Shown: positions 60,209 through 64,000 of the stretch, in pieces
How the letters are laid out: each line of letters begins with the position of its first letter
Numbering within the stretch: position 1 is the stretch's first letter
Assembly: GCF_021012875.1 (NCBI RefSeq)
Contig: NZ_JAJMZJ010000005.1
Span: 18,578-82,577 of the forward strand
Source: Peptoniphilus sp. KCTC 25270
Lineage (GTDB): Bacteria; Bacillota; Clostridia; Tissierellales; Peptoniphilaceae
Direction: 5' to 3'
DNA length: 64,000 nucleotides
Translations under genes and position numbers: made by a program
Notes under the pieces: generated by a model
Told to the model about the DNA's origin: nothing
Seen by the model: the letters and a program-made list of their open reading frames with translations, nothing else
Database searches by the model: none

Positions 60209-61574
60209 AATCAAAAAAAGCCTCAGTCTGCTTTTGGCTTTTGGAGTCCTTCTATTTCCTCAATTTTCTTTCGCCCAAAGCACAGATCCAGTCATCTCCC
60301 CGCCTCCCCCAGATCCTCTTTTGACCCCTGAAGAAGCAGCGGCCAAAGAACAAAAACGAATTTACGAAGAGGTGCGAGATCAGGATTATTTGGTCCCTAC
60401 GGCCAAGGGAGTGCAACAAGCTACTCGAAAAGAAATGGATCAAATCCATAAGCTACAAGAAAAAACCAATTATCAATTGATCGGTCATTATGTAGTCGGA
60501 GATTATACATCAGGGGAAATTCTTATGTTTCATCGTCCTGACGATGTAATCGGCCTAGCTTCCACAACCAAACTTATGACCATTTATGTTGTTTTGGACG
60601 AAATTGAAAAGGGAAATCTAGGATTCAAAGATCCTGTAGTTATAGGAAAAACAGCGGCATCATTAACAGGATCTACCTATGAAACCAAAGAAACGGATAT
60701 TTTTACCGTAGAAGAATTGATTCATGCAGGACTCATTATCTCCGGAAATGATGCCATGGTTGCCTTGGCGGAACACATTTCAGGAAGTGAGGGAGCCTTT
60801 GTGGATAAGATGAATCAAAAAGCCCAAGATCTTGGATTGACCCACGCTCATTTTATCAATGTCCATGGGCTGACCAATTATGGGAAAAATGACTACAACA
60901 AAATGACCGCAAGGGAATTGTTTCAATTAACGAGACATTTAATCCAAGACCATCCTGTTGTGTTGGAAATTGCCAGCCGACGATCTATACAAGAAGAAGG
61001 AAGGGAATTTATTTCCTATAACACAAATCCTCTTTTGGGCATTGTGCCAGAAGTGGACGGGTTAAAAACAGGATATACAAACGCAGCCGGCCGTTGTTTG
61101 GTCGCAACCTCCTTCAAAGGAGCTTCTGAAAACAAACAAGACACTCGTTTGATTGGTGTGTTTATGAATTCTCCCGATAATATGTCTAGATATGTAGGGA
61201 CTCGCAGAATCATGGAAGAAGCCATCGGAAGATTTCGTTACGAAAGCATTGCCTTGCCAGAAAAACCAGTAAGTGAGATCCAATTGGAAGAAGGGGTTCC
61301 AAGAGAAAACGCCCTATATCCAAAGGAATCCAAACTCTATTTGGCAGACAATACCAAGGAAATTACCGTAGAAGCCATTCCAGACAAAGAAATACAGCTA
61401 CCAAAAGAAGCGGGAGAATCCCTAGGAACGGTACGTTATTTGATAGATGGAGAAGAAATTTATAAAACGGATTTGGTGGCCCATCAAACCATTCGGGAGC
61501 CCAATCCTATTTTGCGATTTATCGACGTTGTAGGAAGAGCCTTTCGAAACATTGAAGCCATAGTAGAAAAATAA
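60198..61574 (+). CDS. dacF: Serine-type D-Ala-D-Ala carboxypeptidase (DacF-like, penicillin-binding)
   Basis: Trims pentapeptide stems of peptidoglycan. 458 residues. Signal peptide (MKNRIKKSLSLLLAFGVLLFPQFSFAQ), a Pro-rich linker and a helical section, then the catalytic domain: ASTTKLMT (SxxK, Ser nucleophile), SGNDA (SxN) and LKTGYTNAAG (KTG). A C-terminal domain and a hydrophobic or amphipathic tail (NPILRFIDVVGRAFRNIEAIVEK) probably hold it to the membrane. Start at 60198 lies inside the end of mnaA. In many relatives this place is followed by ATP synthase genes, not here. Confidence 0.93.
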   Translation: MKNRIKKSLSLLLAFGVLLFPQFSFAQSTDPVISPPPPDPLLTPEEAAAKEQKRIYEEVRDQDYLVPTAKGVQQATRKEMDQIHKLQEKTNYQLIGHYVVGDYTSGEILMFHRPDDVIGLASTTKLMTIYVVLDEIEKGNLGFKDPVVIGKTAASLTGSTYETKETDIFTVEELIHAGLIISGNDAMVALAEHISGSEGAFVDKMNQKAQDLGLTHAHFINVHGLTNYGKNDYNKMTARELFQLTRHLIQDHPVVLEIASRRSIQEEGREFISYNTNPLLGIVPEVDGLKTGYTNAAGRCLVATSFKGASENKQDTRLIGVFMNSPDNMSRYVGTRRIMEEAIGRFRYESIALPEKPVSEIQLEEGVPRENALYPKESKLYLADNTKEITVEAIPDKEIQLPKEAGESLGTVRYLIDGEEIYKTDLVAHQTIREPNPILRFIDVVGRAFRNIEAIVEK

Positions 61575-61591
61575 AAGTAGCTTAGTTGCCA

Positions 61592-61620
61592 TTGACAGGG
61601 AAAATCCACCATGGTAAACT
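61592..61620 (+). promoter_or_regulatory. Promoter of the tRNA-Arg gene
   Basis: Perfect TTGACA (61592-61597) and TAAACT (61615-61620) with a 17-base spacer. Predicted transcript start lies about 4 bases before the tRNA. Confidence 0.8.
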
Positions 61621-61630
61621 GAGCGAACAT

Positions 61631-61707
61631 GGACCCGTAGTTCAGTTGGATAGAATGACGCCCTCCGAAGGCGTAGATCGGTGGTTCGAGCCCACTCGGG
61701 TCCGCCA
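61631..61707 (+). tRNA. tRNA-Arg (anticodon CCG)
   Basis: 77 bases including an encoded CCA. The acceptor stem GGACCCG pairs with CGGGTCC, the anticodon stem ACGCC/GGCGT encloses CTCCGAA (anticodon CCG, reads CGG), and the T arm GGTGG-TTCGAGC-CCACT is well formed. It is a single-gene unit with its own promoter and terminator. Confidence 0.93.
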
Positions 61708-61735
61708 AAGCACCTTAATAGGGTGCTTTTTTTGT
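61707..61735 (+). terminator. Terminator of the tRNA-Arg gene
   Basis: AAGCACC and GGGTGCTT form a stem around TTAATA, followed by TTTTTTTG. Confidence 0.85.
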
Positions 61736-61787
61736 ATAATATTTCTTGCAAGGGGTATAGAAGAAAACAAAGAGAAAGGGGATGGCT

Positions 61788-63377
61788 ATGAAACAAAAGT
61801 TTATTAACGGAAAGGTATTTTTGGAACCGGGAAAATTTACCGATACCTTTGTTGTAGAAGGGGAGATATTTTCTTCTGTTGGAGATAAAGATGCTTTTGG
61901 AGATGAGATTATTGATTTGAAGGGACGCACCGTAATTCCTGGATTCAACGATAGCCATCTTCATATTGTTCAAACGGGACAAAATTTGTTTCGTGTAGAC
62001 TTAAACTATTCCTCCTCCATTGATGAAGTGATAGAAAGAGGGCGAAAATTTTTAGAGGAGCATCCTGAAGAGGAGGTCCTCTATGGTCGTGGCTGGAATC
62101 AGGATTATTTTACTATGGGAGAAAAGCGAATCCTAAGGCGAGAAGATTTGGATCGGATTTCCACGGAGATTCCCATTCTTTTTGAACGGGTTTGTGGCCA
62201 TTTGTTAAGTGCCAACTCCAAAGCTTTGGAAATTTTGGAGATTTCGGCGGAAACAGAAATAGACGGGGGAGAAATTCGCCGTGATCAAGACGGAACCCCT
62301 ACGGGAGTGTTTACGGAAAATGCCATTGCCTTTAGTAAATCCATTATCCCTAAAGATTCCAAAGAGGTTTTAGAAAAGAAAATCTTGGAAGGGATGAATT
62401 ATGCCATTAAAAATGGTTTAACTTCCATTCAGTCCTGTGATTATTATGAAGGAAGCTTTGAGGAAACCGTTGAGGCCATTTTGAATATATATAGGAAGAA
62501 AAAGACCAAATTACGCTATGAACCTCAGTTTAATTTTCAAAATAAAGAGGCGGTACTCCCCTATTTGGAAACATACTATTTTCGAGAAGACCTTTATAAC
62601 GACACGTATACCAAAGGGGCTTGGAAATTGTTTAAGGATGGTTCCTTAGGGGCGAAAACCGCAGAGATGTTAAATGGATACAAAGGAGATTCGGAAAACA
62701 AAGGGGTAGAAGCCATAGGAAAAGAAACATTAGAAGAGGCCTTTGCCTTTGGGGAAGAGAAAGGAATTCGGGTAATCGTCCATGCCATTGGGGATGGAGC
62801 GGTAGAATCTGTATTGGAAGCAGGACGGAAATACAACCGAGAAGGAAACTCTCTTCGCCATGGAATCGTTCACTGTCAAATTACCAATCAGAACCAATTG
62901 GATGAAATTCAGAGATTGGGATTTTATACCTTAATGCAGCCGGTGTTTTTACAATATGACTTGATGATTTTAGAGGATCGAGTAGAGGAAGAATTGGCGA
63001 AGACGAGCTACGCTTTTGGAACTTTGTATCGCATGGACAAAAAGCGAACTTCCTTTGGAACAGATAGCCCTGTAGAAGATTTGAATCCTTTTGTAAATCT
63101 GTATCACGGCATCACCCGAAGTCGCCAAGATGGAACGCCAGAAGGAGGGTTTGTTCCTCAAGAAAAAATGACCCTAGAAGAAGCGGTAGAAGCCTATACC
63201 TATGGAAGTGCTTGTAGCCAAGGAATGGAAGGGAAGAAAGGGCGAATTAAAATGGGACAATACGCAGACTTCCTTCTATTAAAAGAAGATCTATTTTCCC
63301 TAGAACCAAAAAAACTCTTGGAAATGAGTCCAGAGGCGGTTTATATTGGTGGAGAAAAAGTTTTTGAAAGAAAATGA
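61788..63377 (+). CDS. Amidohydrolase family protein (YtcJ-like)
   Basis: About 529 residues, metal-dependent amidohydrolase of the YtcJ/NfdA type. Motifs: IIDLKGRTVIPGFNDSHLHIVQTG (first metal-binding HxH), YGRGWNQDYF, KDGSLGAKTAEMLNGY with the usual metal-lysine region, HAIGDGAVESVL, and FGTDSPVEDLNPF with the catalytic Asp. The C-terminal GRIKMGQYADFLLLKEDLFSLEP is typical. AGAAAGGG gives better spacing to the ATG at 61788 than to that at 61782. The substrate is unknown; family members act on N-substituted amides and formamides. Confidence 0.88.
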   Translation: MKQKFINGKVFLEPGKFTDTFVVEGEIFSSVGDKDAFGDEIIDLKGRTVIPGFNDSHLHIVQTGQNLFRVDLNYSSSIDEVIERGRKFLEEHPEEEVLYGRGWNQDYFTMGEKRILRREDLDRISTEIPILFERVCGHLLSANSKALEILEISAETEIDGGEIRRDQDGTPTGVFTENAIAFSKSIIPKDSKEVLEKKILEGMNYAIKNGLTSIQSCDYYEGSFEETVEAILNIYRKKKTKLRYEPQFNFQNKEAVLPYLETYYFREDLYNDTYTKGAWKLFKDGSLGAKTAEMLNGYKGDSENKGVEAIGKETLEEAFAFGEEKGIRVIVHAIGDGAVESVLEAGRKYNREGNSLRHGIVHCQITNQNQLDEIQRLGFYTLMQPVFLQYDLMILEDRVEEELAKTSYAFGTLYRMDKKRTSFGTDSPVEDLNPFVNLYHGITRSRQDGTPEGGFVPQEKMTLEEAVEAYTYGSACSQGMEGKKGRIKMGQYADFLLLKEDLFSLEPKKLLEMSPEAVYIGGEKVFERK

Positions 63378-63483
63378 AAAAAAGTGTTTCCAAAAGATGA
63401 AGTTCGTGGTATTATATATGAGTTGTCCCTTGAGGAAGAAAAAATAGTTGAGAAACATTTGAAAAAAGAATGTAGAAAAACTA

Positions 63484-63522
63484 TTGACTTACGAATCAAG
63501 AGATGATAAACTATAAAAGTTG
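63484..63522 (+). promoter_or_regulatory. rRNA promoter P1
   Basis: TTGACT (63484-63489), 17-base spacer, TAAACT (63507-63512). Followed by ATAAAAGTTGTC, which resembles the corresponding part of P2. Confidence 0.8.
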
Positions 63523-63567
63523 TCGCCGTTAAGCGAAAAAGAAAGTTAAGAAAAAAAGAAAAAATTC

Positions 63568-63606
63568 TTGACAATGAATGCTGGCGATGATAAAATATTA
63601 AAGCTG
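63568..63606 (+). promoter_or_regulatory. rRNA promoter P2
   Basis: Perfect TTGACA (63568-63573), 17-base spacer, TAAAAT (63591-63596). It is exactly 84 bases from P1, and the two share GATGATAAA at the -10 and AAAG-TGTC after it, so they look duplicated. Confidence 0.87.
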
Positions 63607-63727
63607 TCTATTCGATAGCGAAATGAACCAAGTTAATTAAATAGTATGAAAGAAAAACCATAAAGCAAAACAGCTTTTAGCGGAAATAAACAGTCAGTTT
63701 AATTCTGAGCAAAGCAAACAAACAATT

Positions 63728-64000
63728 TTTATTGAGAGTTTGATCCTGGCTCAGGACGAACGCTGGCGGCGCGCCTAACACATGCAAGTCGAGCGATGAG
63801 ATTTGCAATGATTCCTTCGGGAAGATTTGCAAAAGGATTAGCGGCGAACGGGTGAGTAACGCGTGAGAAACCTACCTATCACAACGGGATAGCCTCGGGA
63901 AACTGGGATTAATACCGTATGATACCCTAATGACTCCTGTCATCTGGGTTAAAGTGACTTAGCGGTGATAGATGGTCTCGCGTCTGATTAGTTAGTTGGT
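63728..64000 (+). rRNA. 16S ribosomal RNA, 5' part (cut by window end)
   Basis: Universal 5' sequence AGAGTTTGATCCTGGCTCAG at 63735-63754 (E. coli position 8 onward), so the mature end is near 63728. Further conserved blocks: GACGAACGCTGGCGG, CACATGCAAGTCGAGCG, GGCGAACGGGTGAGTAACGCG and the helix around GGGATTAATACCG. Visible variable regions V1 and part of V2 agree with Clostridia or Tissierellia but do not name the genus. Confidence 0.96.

Larger units (their letters stand above)
63378..63727 (+). other. Leader and promoter region of an rRNA operon
   Basis: About 350 bases without a protein gene, AT-rich. It holds two tandem promoters (annotated separately) and then about 130 bases of leader RNA up to the 16S 5' end. 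The first 100 bases show nothing recognisable. No clear boxA or boxC antitermination motif could be placed with confidence. Confidence 0.75.

Noticed and set aside
61586..61807. Protein-coding frame across 61586-61807
   Set aside because: It covers the tRNA-Arg gene with its promoter and terminator.
1..64000. CRISPR arrays, insertion sequences, phage or integrase genes
   Set aside because: No regularly spaced repeats, transposase-like frames or integrases were found on either strand.

Overview
The window is chromosomal DNA from an AT-rich, anaerobic, amino-acid-fermenting member of the Bacillota (Clostridia or Tissierellia-like). Grounds for this: strong GGAGG ribosome binding sites almost everywhere, intrinsic hairpin/T-run terminators, a reductive 2-hydroxyacyl-CoA dehydratase pathway, [FeFe]-hydrogenase maturation genes, a glycyl-radical enzyme, and a 16S rRNA gene that begins near the right edge. 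I cannot name the genus from the roughly 270 bases of 16S visible.

Left part (1-15.2 kb): the end of a methionine ABC importer operon (metN partial, metI, metQ), endonuclease IV, glycerol kinase, a YpfJ-type metallopeptidase with a 48-residue membrane protein, an unusual chrA / EIIC-like / chrA operon, proC with a DJ-1 protein and a MATE exporter, a YkvI-type transporter, and a Crp/Fnr regulator divergent from a glycyl-radical enzyme of the YjjI family and its YjjW activase.

Centre-left (15.2-29.2 kb): a complete-looking module for reductive amino-acid fermentation, most likely leucine to isocaproate. It holds a GntR/FCD regulator, CoA-transferase hadA, activator hadI, dehydratase hadBC, 2-hydroxyacid dehydrogenase, BrnQ importer, aminotransferase, then a separately promoted unit of family I CoA-transferase, acyl-CoA dehydrogenase and EtfBA. 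A CTTGTATACAAG palindrome sits against the -10 box of the second unit, and a one-mismatch copy sits at the same place in the regulator's own promoter. This suggests one regulon, possibly including the YkvI transporter at 10.8 kb.

Centre (29.2-44.6 kb): an LTA-synthase-like sulfatase, a DUF2974 hydrolase overlapping a nitrilase-family amidase, asd divergent from hom, a LysR regulator followed by two perfect inverted repeats, an MFS carrier and an acetyl-CoA hydrolase/transferase, then the leftward TM1266-hydE-hydG-hydF cluster. The promoter of that cluster is followed by a terminator-like hairpin in its leader.

Right part (44.6-64 kb): a PPOX/ferredoxin protein and tadA, a left-handed beta-helix protein, an N-terminally truncated AI-2E family permease, a duplicated Trk potassium system (trkA-trkH-trkH-trkA-like, the last having lost its dinucleotide-binding glycines), ung, and a housekeeping operon (Sua5, YwlE-type phosphatase, rpiB, upp, tagO, mnaA, D,D-carboxypeptidase). 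These are followed by tRNA-Arg(CCG), an amidohydrolase, two duplicated rRNA promoters and the start of 16S rRNA. No CRISPR array, insertion sequence, prophage or integrase was seen.
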